A stretch of 64,000 nt of DNA from assembly GCF_000469135.2 (NCBI RefSeq), contig NZ_CP048117.1:1711501-1775500 (forward strand), read 5' to 3'. This DNA comes from Bacillus sp. SB49 (GTDB lineage Bacteria; Bacillota; Bacilli; Bacillales; Halobacillaceae). Under the pieces are notes generated by a model that saw only the letters and a program-made list of their open reading frames with translations, was not told where the DNA came from and did no database searches. Below are positions 18,413 to 27,931 of this stretch, piece after piece. The translations under genes were made by a program, and so were the position numbers. Within the stretch, counting starts at the first letter, position 1, and each line of letters begins with the position of its first letter.

Positions 18413-19177
18413 ATGTCAAAACGGACGATTGCAGAGATATCTAAAAGGATAAAAGAAGGAACGATGACTTCAGCAGATTGGGAGGCGTTCCAAAGAGATG
18501 AACGAAAAGGTGTCAAGAAGCTCTTGGAACGTTATTTGAAAGAGAAAGAAAAAAAAGCAGAGCAGAAAGCTCAGTTCGAGGAGAAACGTCAATTTGAAAT
18601 TGCATGGATTTCTCAAGGAAAGCAGGCGATTGCAGGAATTGATGAAGCAGGAAGAGGCCCGCTTGCCGGACCGGTCGTTGCTGGTGCCGTCATTCTTCCG
18701 GAAGGTTTCTATCTGGAGGGTCTGGATGACTCTAAGAAGCTTTCATTAAAGAAGAGAGAAGCGTTCTTTTGCCGAATTACGGAGGAGGCCGACTGGGGCG
18801 TAGGTGTCGTATCAAGTGAAGAGATCGATCGCTTGAATATCTATCAGGCTACCAAATTGGCGATGAAGAGGGCAGTAGAGCAGCTATCTGTATCACCTGA
18901 CCACCTGCTTATTGACGCCATGGAGATCGATTATCCAGCCTGCAGCCAGACAAGCCTCGTTAAAGGTGACCAACGTAGTGTATCCATTGCCGCTGCGAGC
19001 GTCATCGCCAAAGTAACTCGAGATCGCTATATGGCAGAACTGGAAGAGGCGTACCCTGGTTATCATTTCCGGTCTAATCAGGGGTACGGGACGAGTGAGC
19101 ATTTAGAGGCGTTGAGAACGCTGGGAGCGACACCTGCCCATAGAAAGAGCTTCGCTCCTGTGAAATCTGTCTTGTAA
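18413..19177 (+). CDS. rnhB: Ribonuclease HII
   Basis: RNase HII removes ribonucleotides misincorporated in DNA and RNA primers. The 254-aa protein has the Firmicute-type N-terminal helical extension (about 70 residues) followed by the catalytic GIDEAGRGPLAGPVVAGAV; Asp77 and Glu78 are metal ligands, and a third acidic residue lies in LLIDAME. SIAAASVIAKVTRDR is also conserved. Confidence 0.96.
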   Translation: MSKRTIAEISKRIKEGTMTSADWEAFQRDERKGVKKLLERYLKEKEKKAEQKAQFEEKRQFEIAWISQGKQAIAGIDEAGRGPLAGPVVAGAVILPEGFYLEGLDDSKKLSLKKREAFFCRITEEADWGVGVVSSEEIDRLNIYQATKLAMKRAVEQLSVSPDHLLIDAMEIDYPACSQTSLVKGDQRSVSIAAASVIAKVTRDRYMAELEEAYPGYHFRSNQGYGTSEHLEALRTLGATPAHRKSFAPVKSVL

Positions 19178-19193
19178 GAAAGGGCGTATAATC

Positions 19194-20855
19194 ATGTTGA
19201 ATGGTATTTGGTCCAAACTCGGTCCGATTATCCAAAACGCTGCTATGAAGGAGACCCCTGGTAAGAATCAGGTAGTGAGAGGATATGTGTCAGAGCGCCC
19301 ACAGGGTACTAAAACGGTCGTCGAAGTCGGCGGCCGCTCTTTTTCTATTCATACCCAGTCTAACGTTAAAGAAGGCAGAACCTACTTCTTTAAAGTACTG
19401 GAAACGGAACCTGTGATGAAGTGGGAAGCTTTGCGCGAAGGGCGGCATGCAGCCATGCCTGCCCGGACCGGAGGAAGACAGCCCCTCTCCACAGATAAAG
19501 CAATGCTGGATACACTCCCCGTCTTCCCCCAACCACATACCGCTCCATTCCTTCCTCTTTTACAGAGTGATCGAAACAGTGCCGAATTCATACAGGTCAT
19601 GGCCAGGAGCGGGCTTACGGTACCTCCTGCGCTGATTAACAGCTTGGTGAGGAAAGCCTCCCATTCTGTCACTGCAACATTTGCCAAGCTGGAACAAGCA
19701 CTCTCTCAAGCTCCGATATCACGACGTATCAATAAGCTGCAAGGCGTCCTGACACACTTCACGGCAGAGAATTCCTCGGAATCGGCAGCCGGATCTGCTG
19801 CAGAGAAACTGTTACGGGAAGTCGTAGAAGGAGACCGAAGCTCGTATCAGCTCTTCCGTCAAATTGGTTTAATTTCCACCCAGTCCTTTTCATCCTATCG
19901 TTCTGCCTGGCTTCAATGGGCAGAAAACGGGGAAGAATCACCTCCCTTTCCACAAAGCCTGGAAAAGATGGCGGAAAAACTAAAAGGGGTGTGGGATGTT
20001 GTCCAGTCTCGAGAGTTGGTTGATCCCCCTACTATTATGAAGACATCTCTTTCACATAAAGCACCTCTTCTTCCTTTTGCCACCACGTTGGAAAAAGGGA
20101 TGATAGAGGATACTGCTTCTCCTCCTGGTTTTTCTTCTCCGGCCGTAGACAAAGTGTGGCCTGATTTACTTAGTCGTCTTCATCATATAAGAAACGATCC
20201 GGCCATGATTGACCTGCTGGTGGACTGGGTCAGCCGATTAAGCATATTCCTTAAGCTTTCGGAAAAGGAACATGCATACATTCGTTTGAAAGCGGCTGTT
20301 GCCAGTTACGGATTCGATTCTGAAAAGCGGATGGTTTCAGGAGAACCACAAAGAGACAGCCTGAAATCTCTGTTGCTGCATCCGGAATCAAAAGCCCTGC
20401 TGGCCCCGCAAGTACTCAAGGAGACTCTGAACACGTTAAATAAAATGCAGTCGATCTCACGCAGGGAGACGGATCAAGGAGTACAGCTGTTTCTTCAGCT
20501 CCCTGGAGCCGTCTTTCATGCTTCCGGTGACATTTACATAACCATGGACGGGAAGAAGAAGCGGAACAGCTCAGCTTTGGACCCGTCATTCTGTCACATC
20601 CTATTTTATCTAAATCTTGAAAGCCTGGACGAGACGGTCCTTGACCTTCGAATCAATAATAAAAACGTATCCGTACTCGTTGAGCCGGGGGTAAAAGGAG
20701 CGGGTGCCCTTGTCGAATCCTATAAAAAAGAGCTGGAGCAAGGTTTGTCGGAGCAGGGATACCGGCTGGTAAAGTTTCATGTGTATGATTCCAAAGAGAC
20801 CTGTGCTCCGAAGACAACTGCAACGGATAAGAAAGGAGTAGATGTGTGGATATGA
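19194..20855 (+). CDS. ylqG: YlqG-like protein, FliK-related C terminus
   Basis: A 553-aa protein in the position of B. subtilis ylqG. The N terminus has a small beta-rich segment (GYVSERPQGTKTVVEVGGRS), the middle is low-complexity Ser/Pro/Leu-rich helix, and the last 120 residues (FHASGDIYITMDGKKK through LDETVLDLRINNKNVSVLVE and EQGLSEQGYRLVKFHV) look like the hook-length-control fold of FliK. The next gene resembles the cytoplasmic tail of FlhB, FliK's partner, which supports the reading. Function is unproven. Confidence 0.7.
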   Translation: MLNGIWSKLGPIIQNAAMKETPGKNQVVRGYVSERPQGTKTVVEVGGRSFSIHTQSNVKEGRTYFFKVLETEPVMKWEALREGRHAAMPARTGGRQPLSTDKAMLDTLPVFPQPHTAPFLPLLQSDRNSAEFIQVMARSGLTVPPALINSLVRKASHSVTATFAKLEQALSQAPISRRINKLQGVLTHFTAENSSESAAGSAAEKLLREVVEGDRSSYQLFRQIGLISTQSFSSYRSAWLQWAENGEESPPFPQSLEKMAEKLKGVWDVVQSRELVDPPTIMKTSLSHKAPLLPFATTLEKGMIEDTASPPGFSSPAVDKVWPDLLSRLHHIRNDPAMIDLLVDWVSRLSIFLKLSEKEHAYIRLKAAVASYGFDSEKRMVSGEPQRDSLKSLLLHPESKALLAPQVLKETLNTLNKMQSISRRETDQGVQLFLQLPGAVFHASGDIYITMDGKKKRNSSALDPSFCHILFYLNLESLDETVLDLRINNKNVSVLVEPGVKGAGALVESYKKELEQGLSEQGYRLVKFHVYDSKETCAPKTTATDKKGVDVWI

Positions 20856-21124
20856 ACAAGAAACAGAAAAGGGCGGTCGCCCTCCGGTATCAATCGGGTC
20901 ATCATGCGGCACCGGTAGTAAAAGCGAAGGGGACGGGCAGCACGGCCGATCGTATTCTACAAAAAGGGGAGCAGCACGATGTTCCGGTCCATGAAGACCC
21001 GACTCTCGTGGAGTTATTGTCTGAACTGGATTTGAATGAACACATTCCGGAAGATTTGTATCATGTCGTTGCTGAAGTTTTCGCTTTCGTCTATAAAGCT
21101 GACAAAGAATGGGGAAATTCTTAA
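20846..21124 (+). CDS. ylqH: YlqH, FlhB C-terminal-domain homologue
   Basis: A 92-aa protein resembling only the cytoplasmic C-terminal domain of FlhB/EscU after its autocleavage site. Its RAVALRYQSGHHAAPVVKAKG aligns with YAIAIKYDEAQSSAPIVIAKG of the FlhB at 49248-50333, and VVAEVFAFVYKADKE with the FlhB end. It lacks membrane helices and the NPTH motif, so it mimics the cleaved tail. AAAGGAG lies 7 nt before the GTG at 20846 (an ATG at 20852 is the alternative); it overlaps the ylqG stop. Confidence 0.85.
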   Translation: MDMNKKQKRAVALRYQSGHHAAPVVKAKGTGSTADRILQKGEQHDVPVHEDPTLVELLSELDLNEHIPEDLYHVVAEVFAFVYKADKEWGNS

Positions 21125-21196
21125 TGCATAGATTGTGTTTACATAATAAAATATCTGTCAATCTTGCGAATTTTTCGACAGAAATCTAGCTTAGTA

Positions 21197-21226
21197 TGGA
21201 CAATTGATAGCGTTTTTTTATACAAT
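21197..21226 (+). promoter_or_regulatory. sucCD promoter
   Basis: TGGACA (21197-21202), an 18-bp spacer and TACAAT (21221-21226) form a plausible sigma-A promoter 34 bp before sucC. The spacer contains TGATAGCG, half of a catabolite-responsive element, but the other half is poor. Confidence 0.6.
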
Positions 21227-21260
21227 GGACATGCAGTGAAAAATGATGGGAGGATGAAAC

Positions 21261-22421
21261 ATGAATATTCACGAGTATCAAGGAAAACAAATCTTGCGTG
21301 ATTTCGGCGTTTCTGTGCCGAACGGCCACGTAGCATATACCGTAGATGAAGCTGTTGAAGCAGCGGAGAAATTAGGTAGCAGCGTGACTGTAGTAAAAGC
21401 ACAAATCCACGCAGGTGGACGTGGGAAAGCCGGAGGAGTCAAGATTGCCAAGAATCTTGATGAAGTGCGTACATACGCGGAAGAGATACTGGGAAGCACC
21501 CTGGTAACCCATCAAACTGGTCCAGAAGGTAAAGAAGTAAAGCGCTTACTAATTGAAGAAGGCTGCGATATTCAAAGTGAATATTACATCGGGCTTGTCC
21601 TTGACCGTGCAACAAGCAAAGTAACAATGATGGCCTCAGAAGAGGGCGGAACAGAAATTGAAGAAGTAGCAGAAGCTACACCGGAGAAAATTTTCAAAGA
21701 AGTAGTTGACCCGGTGACAGGCTTGACGCCGTTCCAGGCGCGCCGGTTGGCGTTCCAAATCAATATTCCGAAGGAGGCGGTCGGAAAAGCTGTCAAGTTC
21801 ATGCTCGGACTTTATGACGTCTTCGTACAAAAGGATTGTTCTGTAGCTGAAATCAATCCCTTAGTCACAACCGGAGACGGAGACGTCATCGCTCTGGATT
21901 CCAAACTGAATTTTGATGACAATGCTTTGTTCCGTCAGAAGGATATTGCTGAACTTCGCGATTTGGATGAAGAGGATCCGAAAGAAGTAGAAGCGTCCAA
22001 GTATGACCTTAGCTATATTGCATTAGACGGCAATATCGGTTGTATGGTAAACGGTGCGGGCCTGGCAATGGCGACTATGGATACAATTAAACACTACAGT
22101 GGTGATCCTGCTAACTTCCTTGACGTAGGAGGCGGTGCGACTGCGGAGAAGGTAACCGAAGCGTTTAAGATCATCCTGTCCGATGAAAACGTAAAAGGAA
22201 TCTTTGTGAACATTTTCGGAGGAATTATGAAGTGTGACGTCATTGCCCAGGGCGTCGTAGAGGCGACTAAACAAATCGGGCTTACGCTTCCACTTGTCGT
22301 ACGTTTAGAAGGAACGAACGTGGATGCAGGGAAGAAAATTCTTGAAGAATCCGGACTAAATATCACTTCTGCAGATTCCATGGCAGAAGGTGCACAAAAA
22401 ATCGTAGAACTGGTCAAGTAA
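21261..22421 (+). CDS. sucC: Succinyl-CoA ligase [ADP-forming], beta subunit
   Basis: SucC, with SucD, interconverts succinyl-CoA and succinate with substrate-level ATP formation in the TCA cycle. The 386-aa protein begins [17 protein letters not shown], has the ATP-grasp lysine/glycine loop [16 protein letters not shown] and the C-terminal GGGATAEKV and NIFGGI segments of the CoA-ligase domain. GGGAGG precedes the ATG. sucD follows 18 bp later. Confidence 0.97.
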   Translation: MNIHEYQGKQILRDFGVSVPNGHVAYTVDEAVEAAEKLGSSVTVVKAQIHAGGRGKAGGVKIAKNLDEVRTYAEEILGSTLVTHQTGPEGKEVKRLLIEEGCDIQSEYYIGLVLDRATSKVTMMASEEGGTEIEEVAEATPEKIFKEVVDPVTGLTPFQARRLAFQINIPKEAVGKAVKFMLGLYDVFVQKDCSVAEINPLVTTGDGDVIALDSKLNFDDNALFRQKDIAELRDLDEEDPKEVEASKYDLSYIALDGNIGCMVNGAGLAMATMDTIKHYSGDPANFLDVGGGATAEKVTEAFKIILSDENVKGIFVNIFGGIMKCDVIAQGVVEATKQIGLTLPLVVRLEGTNVDAGKKILEESGLNITSADSMAEGAQKIVELVK

Positions 22422-22439
22422 GAAAGGTGGGGAAAACGG

Positions 22440-23342
22440 ATGAGTGTCTATATTGATAAGAATACAAAGGTAATAGTCCAAGGTATCACAGGTTCGACTG
22501 CACTATTCCATACGAAACAAATGGTGGATTACGGTACACAAATCGTCGGAGGAGTGACACCTGGTAAAGGTGGAACCGAAGTCGAAGGTATTCCGGTATT
22601 CAATACTGTGTCAGAAGCTGTAGAAAAAACAGGAGCCAACGCATCCGTCATCTATGTACCTGCACCATTCGCAGCTGACGCGATTATGGAAGCGACAGAT
22701 GCAGAGGTTGATCTCGCTATCTGCATTACAGAACATATCCCGGTTTTGGATATGGTTAAAGTAAAACGATACATGGAAGGAAAGAAAACGCGCCTTGTCG
22801 GTCCTAACTGCCCTGGTGTTATTACTCCGGATGAGTGTAAAATCGGTATTATGCCGGGCTACATCCACAAAAAAGGACATGTCGGAGTTGTATCCCGTTC
22901 CGGAACACTCACATATGAAGCGGTTCATCAGTTGTCAGAGTCCGGTATCGGCCAGTCGACTGCTGTCGGAATCGGCGGTGACCCTGTCAATGGCACAGAC
23001 TTCATCGACGTTTTGAAAGCTTTCAACGAAGACCCAGATACAGAAGCCGTAATTATGATCGGGGAAATCGGCGGAACGGCAGAAGAAGAGGCAGCCGAAT
23101 GGGTAAAAGCCAATATGAAGAAGCCGGTCGTTGGATTTATCGGAGGCCGTACAGCACCTCCCGGCAAGCGTATGGGGCATGCCGGTGCCATTATTTCAGG
23201 CGGTAAAGGTACAGCTGACGAAAAAATCCGCGTCATGAATGAATGCGGAATCGAAGTGGCGGAAACCCCTTCCGTTATGGGAGAAACGCTTATAAAAGTG
23301 TTGAAAGAGCAAAATCTCTTCGATAAATGCAAGACCCACTAA
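22440..23342 (+). CDS. sucD: Succinyl-CoA ligase [ADP-forming], alpha subunit
   Basis: SucD binds CoA and carries the phosphohistidine intermediate, His247 in [14 protein letters not shown]. The 300-aa protein shows the CoA-binding Rossmann N terminus ([16 protein letters not shown]) and [10 protein letters not shown]. It is co-transcribed with sucC. A 9-bp hairpin follows at about 23353-23378 but lacks a T run, so termination there is uncertain. Confidence 0.97.
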   Translation: MSVYIDKNTKVIVQGITGSTALFHTKQMVDYGTQIVGGVTPGKGGTEVEGIPVFNTVSEAVEKTGANASVIYVPAPFAADAIMEATDAEVDLAICITEHIPVLDMVKVKRYMEGKKTRLVGPNCPGVITPDECKIGIMPGYIHKKGHVGVVSRSGTLTYEAVHQLSESGIGQSTAVGIGGDPVNGTDFIDVLKAFNEDPDTEAVIMIGEIGGTAEEEAAEWVKANMKKPVVGFIGGRTAPPGKRMGHAGAIISGGKGTADEKIRVMNECGIEVAETPSVMGETLIKVLKEQNLFDKCKTH

Positions 23343-23409
23343 GTAACTAAGGCGGAGGCCGTGTCGATCTAAAGGCACGGTCTCTATCTAATGGAAAGAA
23401 GGTGCCTGA

Positions 23410-24279
23410 TTGAATAACAGGAGAACACGTTTGATCGCCCTGCATCAAATCCCGGGAATGTCCCGTTCTTTGTTAAAAAGGATAGGGAGAGCAGATTCAG
23501 ATCTGCTGTTACCGTACCGTGCCGATGCGGAGGAGCTTGTCCATATGCTTGGTATTTCCCCCGTCCGTGCTGCTGGTATCATTCATCATAGGAACGACCC
23601 TAATATAATGAAGAAACTCGACAAAATCTTACAACACGGCCGTGTTGTTACATGGTTCGACAGGCATTATCCACCCCTTCTCCGAACAATCCCAGATCCT
23701 CCTCTCATTTTATATCTCCAAGGAGACGCTTCTCTATTACACCCCTTTCGCCCGTTGAGCGTCATTGGAACAAGAAAGCCTTCCAAATATGCCTATCCTG
23801 CGATGACGTCCGTTCTAGTCCCGCTGATAGATAAGGGCTTTACAATCATCAGCGGAATGGCCAAGGGAATCGATCAATATGCCCATCAGCTGGCAGTGGA
23901 AAATAAGGGAAGAACGATAGCTGTGCTCGGTTCCGGTTTTCATCATGTCTATCCCCGTAATAATGAGAGTCTTTATAGAACCCTCGCTGAAAATCAACTC
24001 GTCATCAGTGAATATCCGCCGGATCAGCCGCCTAAGAAGTATCACTTTCCAGAAAGAAATCGTATTATTTCCGGTCTATCTACAGCGACGTTTGTAGTGG
24101 AAGCACGCCTTAGAAGCGGGACCCTTATAACGGTCGATCAGGCTCTCGAGCAGGGGAGGGACGTCTATGCTCTGCCAGGTCCGGCGGGAAGTCAAACGAG
24201 CGAAGGGTGCCATCGGATGATCAACGATGGTGCGAAACTTGTCCATACCTATGAGGATATATGGGAGGATTGGGAATAG
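23410..24279 (+). CDS. dprA: DNA-processing protein DprA
   Basis: DprA loads RecA onto incoming single-stranded DNA during natural transformation. The 289-aa protein has an N-terminal helical, SAM-like region and the DprA Rossmann fold: SVIGTRKPSKYA, GMAKGIDQYAHQLAV, VLGSGFHHVYPRNN and FPERNRIISGLS. The start is TTG at 23410, preceded by GAAGGTG. It indicates competence potential, though no ComK site was sought. Confidence 0.94.
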   Translation: MNNRRTRLIALHQIPGMSRSLLKRIGRADSDLLLPYRADAEELVHMLGISPVRAAGIIHHRNDPNIMKKLDKILQHGRVVTWFDRHYPPLLRTIPDPPLILYLQGDASLLHPFRPLSVIGTRKPSKYAYPAMTSVLVPLIDKGFTIISGMAKGIDQYAHQLAVENKGRTIAVLGSGFHHVYPRNNESLYRTLAENQLVISEYPPDQPPKKYHFPERNRIISGLSTATFVVEARLRSGTLITVDQALEQGRDVYALPGPAGSQTSEGCHRMINDGAKLVHTYEDIWEDWE

Positions 24280-24281
24280 AA

Positions 24282-24663
24282 ACTGGGATCGTTTCCTTTT
24301 CGCTTCCATATCCGACCGATATTTCATTAAATTGTAACTTTTTTCACGCTCCCGAACATATGTATTGCCAAAAGGTGCCGTTTCCATATATTCTGTTTAT
24401 TAAACGTACCGAACCGTTTCCTCAAAAGGTTGATATCACGCTGTTTTTCGTAGGAAACGCTTTCCTGTTCCGAGAATTCAAAAGGAGATAATTTCGGGGT
24501 GAACAGGGAGATACTTAAGGAGATGCGGCTTAACTCGGGGCGTTGTTTTTCAAGAAACATGTTTGACAAACGGTTTCATTGTATTTAATAATAGGGAAGA
24601 TTTATTTATGAAAAATTATCAAAGAATGGAACAGAGAAATTTACCTCTATGGGAGGAACCTAC
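24282..24663 (+). other. dprA-topA intergenic region
   Basis: About 380 bp without a convincing gene. It holds a good topA promoter near its end and two short open stretches with ribosome sites: a GTG-initiated 29-codon one near 24499, and an ATG-initiated 24-codon one at 24608-24682 that overlaps the start of topA in another frame. The sequence is AT-richer than its surroundings, especially 24320-24440. Confidence 0.5.
24563..24591 (+). promoter_or_regulatory. topA promoter
   Basis: TTGACA (24563-24568), a 17-bp spacer and TAATAA (24586-24591) give a strong -35 and moderate -10 element, with a leader of about 65 nt before topA. topA promoters are commonly supercoiling-sensitive; nothing in the sequence shows that directly. 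Confidence 0.7.
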
Positions 24664-26739
24664 ATGGCAGATTATCTTGTAATCGTTGAATCACCAGCGA
24701 AAGCAAAAACAATTGAACGCTATCTCGGAAAAAAATACAAAGTGAAGGCTTCACTTGGTCACATCCGCGACTTACCGAAAAGTCAAATGGGTGTAGATGT
24801 TGAAAATGAATTCGAACCAAAATATATAACCATCCGTGGTAAAGGGCCCGTCCTGAAAGAACTGAAAACCGCTGCAAAGAAAGCGAAGAAAGTATATCTC
24901 GCAGCCGACCCCGACCGTGAAGGGGAAGCAATTGCCTGGCACCTTGCCCACAGCCTCGATATTGATGATACCTCCGACTGCAGGGTCGTCTTCAACGAAA
25001 TTACGAAGGAAGCGATCAAAGATTCTTTCAAACATCCGCGTTCGATCGATTCGGATCTCGTTGACGCCCAGCAGGCACGCCGGATTCTTGATCGCCTTGT
25101 TGGATACAACATCAGCCCGATCCTTTGGAAGAAAGTTAAGAAAGGTTTGAGCGCCGGTCGTGTGCAGTCCGTAGCCGTAAAAATAATTATCGATCGGGAA
25201 AATGAGATTAAGAGCTTCGAGCCTGAAGAGTATTGGACGATCGACGCTGATTTCTTGAAGGATAAGGAAGCTTTCCAAGGATCATTCTATGGTGTTGATG
25301 GGAAGAAGCAGGAATTGAAGACAGAAAACGACGTTAAAGAAATACAGAGCCGTATGAAGGGAAAAGATTTTTCCGTTGAAAAAGTCAACAAACGAGAGCG
25401 CAGACGGAATCCGTCCCTTCCGTTCACGACTTCTTCTTTACAACAGGAAGCGGCGCGGAAATTGAACTTCCGAGCCAAGAAAACCATGATGATCGCACAG
25501 CAGTTATATGAAGGGATTGATCTTGGCGGAAAACAAGGCACGACGGGTTTAATTACCTACATGCGTACAGACTCCACAAGGCTGTCTAATTCCGCTAAAG
25601 AAGATGCGAAACAGTATGTGGAAGGCCACTTTGGCAAAGAGTACCTGGGTGCAGATAAGAAAGCGAAGAAGCAGGAAGGAGCACAAGACGCACACGAAGC
25701 CATTAGACCGACGGGTGCCGACCGTGATCCTAAAGCTATGAAGAGCATTCTTTCCCGCGACCAGTACCGCCTTTATAAACTGATTTGGGATCGTTTCATC
25801 GCCAGTCAGATGGCTCCTGCCGTACTCGATACGATGACTGTCCACCTTTATAATGAAGGAGTGGAGTTCCGTGCCACAGGATCAGAAGTGAAATTCAAAG
25901 GTTTCATGAAGGTATATGTGGAAGGAAACGATGATAATAAAAAAGAGAAAGATAAACTGCTTCCTCATCTGGAAGAAGGAATGACGGTGAAAGCGGAAGA
26001 AATCAAGCCGAATCAGCATTTCACCCAGCCGCCTCCGCGATACACAGAGGCCCGCTTGGTAAAAACGCTGGAAGAACTTGGTATAGGTCGTCCGTCCACC
26101 TATGCTCCTACACTTGACACCATTCAGCGTCGTGGGTACGTAGCCCTTGATAATAAGCGTTTTGTACCGACGGAATTAGGGGAAATCGTCTTAGAACAAT
26201 TGAAGGAGTACTTCCCTGAAATCATTGACGTCGACTTTACGAAAGAAATGGAAGATGACCTCGATGCCATTGAAGACGGCAAGGAGGAGTGGGTGAATAT
26301 CATCCAGCACTTCTACAAAGGTTTCGAGCCCCGCTTGGAAAAAGCGGAGAAAGAAATGGAAGAAGTGGAAATCAAAGACGAACCGGCTGGGATTGATTGT
26401 GAGAATTGCGGTCATGAAATGGTCTACAAGATGGGCCGTTACGGAAAATTCCTCGCCTGCTCCAACTTCCCGGAATGCCGGAATACGAAGCCGATCCTTA
26501 AAAAGGTTGGCGTCACTTGTCCGAAGTGTGAAGAAGGCGAAGTAGTGGAAAGAAAAAGTAAGAAAAACCGGAAATTCTTCGGTTGTGAACGGTACCCGGA
26601 ATGTGATTTCATTTCATGGGATAAACCGATCAGCCGCCCTTGTCCGAAATGTGAATCGCTTCTTGTGGAGAAGAAAGTCAAGAAGGGCACTCAAATCCAA
26701 TGTACAAGCTGTGATTATAAAGAAGAGCCGCAGGCATAA
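24664..26739 (+). CDS. topA: DNA topoisomerase I
   Basis: TopA relaxes negative supercoils. It is 691 aa, identical in length to B. subtilis TopA. The N-terminal Toprim domain has [10 protein letters not shown] and ADPDREGEA; the active-site tyrosine is Tyr299 in TYMRTDSTR. The C terminus has three four-cysteine zinc modules (CENCG...CSNFPEC, CPKCEEG...CERYPEC, CPKCES...CTSC). GGGAGGA lies before the ATG at 24664; the in-frame ATG at 24649 overlaps that site. Confidence 0.97.
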   Translation: MADYLVIVESPAKAKTIERYLGKKYKVKASLGHIRDLPKSQMGVDVENEFEPKYITIRGKGPVLKELKTAAKKAKKVYLAADPDREGEAIAWHLAHSLDIDDTSDCRVVFNEITKEAIKDSFKHPRSIDSDLVDAQQARRILDRLVGYNISPILWKKVKKGLSAGRVQSVAVKIIIDRENEIKSFEPEEYWTIDADFLKDKEAFQGSFYGVDGKKQELKTENDVKEIQSRMKGKDFSVEKVNKRERRRNPSLPFTTSSLQQEAARKLNFRAKKTMMIAQQLYEGIDLGGKQGTTGLITYMRTDSTRLSNSAKEDAKQYVEGHFGKEYLGADKKAKKQEGAQDAHEAIRPTGADRDPKAMKSILSRDQYRLYKLIWDRFIASQMAPAVLDTMTVHLYNEGVEFRATGSEVKFKGFMKVYVEGNDDNKKEKDKLLPHLEEGMTVKAEEIKPNQHFTQPPPRYTEARLVKTLEELGIGRPSTYAPTLDTIQRRGYVALDNKRFVPTELGEIVLEQLKEYFPEIIDVDFTKEMEDDLDAIEDGKEEWVNIIQHFYKGFEPRLEKAEKEMEEVEIKDEPAGIDCENCGHEMVYKMGRYGKFLACSNFPECRNTKPILKKVGVTCPKCEEGEVVERKSKKNRKFFGCERYPECDFISWDKPISRPCPKCESLLVEKKVKKGTQIQCTSCDYKEEPQA

Positions 26740-26754
26740 TCCGGTTATATAAAT

Positions 26755-26799
26755 AAGAGCCTATGACTATCCTTATAGTTGTAGGCTCTTTTCCCTTTT
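26755..26799 (+). terminator. topA terminator
   Basis: AAGAGCCTATGACTAT (26755-26770) and ATAGTTGTAGGCTCTT (26775-26790) form a long stem with a 4-nt loop, followed by TTCCCTTTTT. Confidence 0.85.
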
Positions 26800-26802
26800 T
26801 GA

Positions 26803-26831
26803 TTGACACCGGAAGTAGGTGGCGCTATAAT
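26803..26831 (+). promoter_or_regulatory. Consensus sigma-A promoter with no gene directly downstream
   Basis: TTGACA (26803-26808), exactly 17 bp, then TATAAT (26826-26831): a perfect consensus promoter. The next recognisable gene, xerC, starts 195 bp later and has a nearer promoter. In relatives the trmFO gene begins about here. The promoter may serve xerC-codY with a long leader, an undescribed small RNA, or be left over from a lost gene. Confidence 0.8.
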
Positions 26832-26966
26832 TACGGTTTGGTAAGGCTACATACTTGACAGCTGGTTAAATAAGGTTGGACCCATGACTAATGACTTAAA
26901 CATGCTCAAGTCGATTGCTTATAGTTGGAAACAATTCAGAATTTTGTTACATTTTTATTAAATCCA
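26832..26966 (+). other. Gene-less stretch where trmFO is expected
   Basis: No open frame longer than about 20 codons and no TrmFO-like motif was found between the consensus promoter and the xerC promoter. A 19-codon ATG frame starts at about 26902 but has no clear ribosome site. Confidence 0.5.
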
Positions 26967-26996
26967 TTGTTATTCGGAACATGCATGTGATAAAAT
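26967..26996 (+). promoter_or_regulatory. xerC-hslVU-codY promoter
   Basis: TTGTTA (26967-26972), 18-bp spacer, TAAAAT (26991-26996), with TG at 26988-26989 giving an extended -10 (TGATAAAAT), 30 bp before xerC. Confidence 0.6.
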
Positions 26997-27026
26997 TTAA
27001 GCGCCTTTGCGAGGTGACAAAAAACG

Positions 27027-27926
27027 ATGCAGAATTATAAAGAAGAATTCATGGAATATCTTCAGATTGAGAAAAATGCTTCACCATTGACCGTGAAACA
27101 TTACGGAAGAGACATCGATGAATTTGCTGATTTTCTGCAATCTGAAGGCTTCACTATACACGACTGTGATTACCCTGTGATCCGGGTCTTTTTATCGAGG
27201 CAGCATGAGCACGGGTACTCCAGAAGATCGGTTTCTCGAAAAATATCTAGTCTGAGAAGTTTCTTCCGCTTTTTAGAGAGAGAAGAGGTTCTCGCGAATA
27301 ATCCCTTCATCAACGTTTCGCTTCCAAAAGAGGATGCACCAATCCCTGAATTCTTCTATTCAGAAGAACTGGAGCATTTATTTACGGTAAGTGACCTTGA
27401 TACCCCTCTTGGACAGAGGGACCAGGCGCTTATCGAGCTACTGTATGGAACAGGTATTCGGGTCAGCGAATGCGTGAGAGTGGAAATGGGAGACATCGAT
27501 TTTTCTCTGCGTACCGTCCTGGTACACGGGAAGGGGCGAAAGGAAAGGTATGTCCCGTTCGGCCAATATGCGGGAGAAGCACTTGAAACCTATATCAACA
27601 GCGGCAGAAAAGTTTTGTCTGAAAAAAGGACCGAAGCGACGAATCGAGTGTTTCTAAACGCTAAAGGTGGACCTCTCCGGGCCGACGGTGTTCGTCTGAT
27701 TTTGAAGAGAATGGTGCAGAAGGCAGCGCTTACTGTGGATATTCATCCGCATAAACTGCGTCACTCCTTTGCCACTCATCTTCTGAACGAAGGAGCCGAT
27801 CTCCGTGCAGTTCAGGAACTGCTTGGACATGAGCACCTGTCTTCTACACAAATTTACACCCATGTTACGAAAGACCGGTTACGGAATGTTTATATGAATG
27901 CCCATCCAAGAGCAAATAAGAGGTGA
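27027..27926 (+). CDS. xerC: Tyrosine recombinase XerC
   Basis: XerC (CodV in B. subtilis) acts with XerD at dif to resolve chromosome dimers. The 299-aa protein has an N-terminal SAM-like core-binding domain and a catalytic domain with Arg145 (GTGIRVSE), the HKLRH motif His242/Arg245, His268 (LLGHEHLS) and nucleophile Tyr277 (IYTH). In relatives trmFO precedes it; here a gene-less gap does. hslV follows after 5 bp. Confidence 0.96.
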   Translation: MQNYKEEFMEYLQIEKNASPLTVKHYGRDIDEFADFLQSEGFTIHDCDYPVIRVFLSRQHEHGYSRRSVSRKISSLRSFFRFLEREEVLANNPFINVSLPKEDAPIPEFFYSEELEHLFTVSDLDTPLGQRDQALIELLYGTGIRVSECVRVEMGDIDFSLRTVLVHGKGRKERYVPFGQYAGEALETYINSGRKVLSEKRTEATNRVFLNAKGGPLRADGVRLILKRMVQKAALTVDIHPHKLRHSFATHLLNEGADLRAVQELLGHEHLSSTQIYTHVTKDRLRNVYMNAHPRANKR

Positions 27927-27931
27927 AGGTT

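Noticed and set aside
21206-21220. cre-like sequence (TGATAGCGTTTTTT) in the sucC promoter
   Set aside because: Only the left half matches the catabolite-responsive element; the right half lacks the CA end, giving at least two or three mismatches.
23353-23378. sucD terminator
   Set aside because: A 9-bp stem is present (GGCCGTGTC with GGCACGGTC) but there is no T tract, so it is not called as a terminator.
24499-24588. GTG-initiated 29-codon frame between dprA and topA with AAAGGAG upstream
   Set aside because: Spacing to the ribosome site is long, there is no promoter, and its end overlaps the topA promoter; not enough to call a gene.
26832-27026. Degenerate remnant of trmFO
   Set aside because: No stretch of reading frame resembling TrmFO N- or C-terminal motifs could be found in any frame, so a pseudogene call is not supported.
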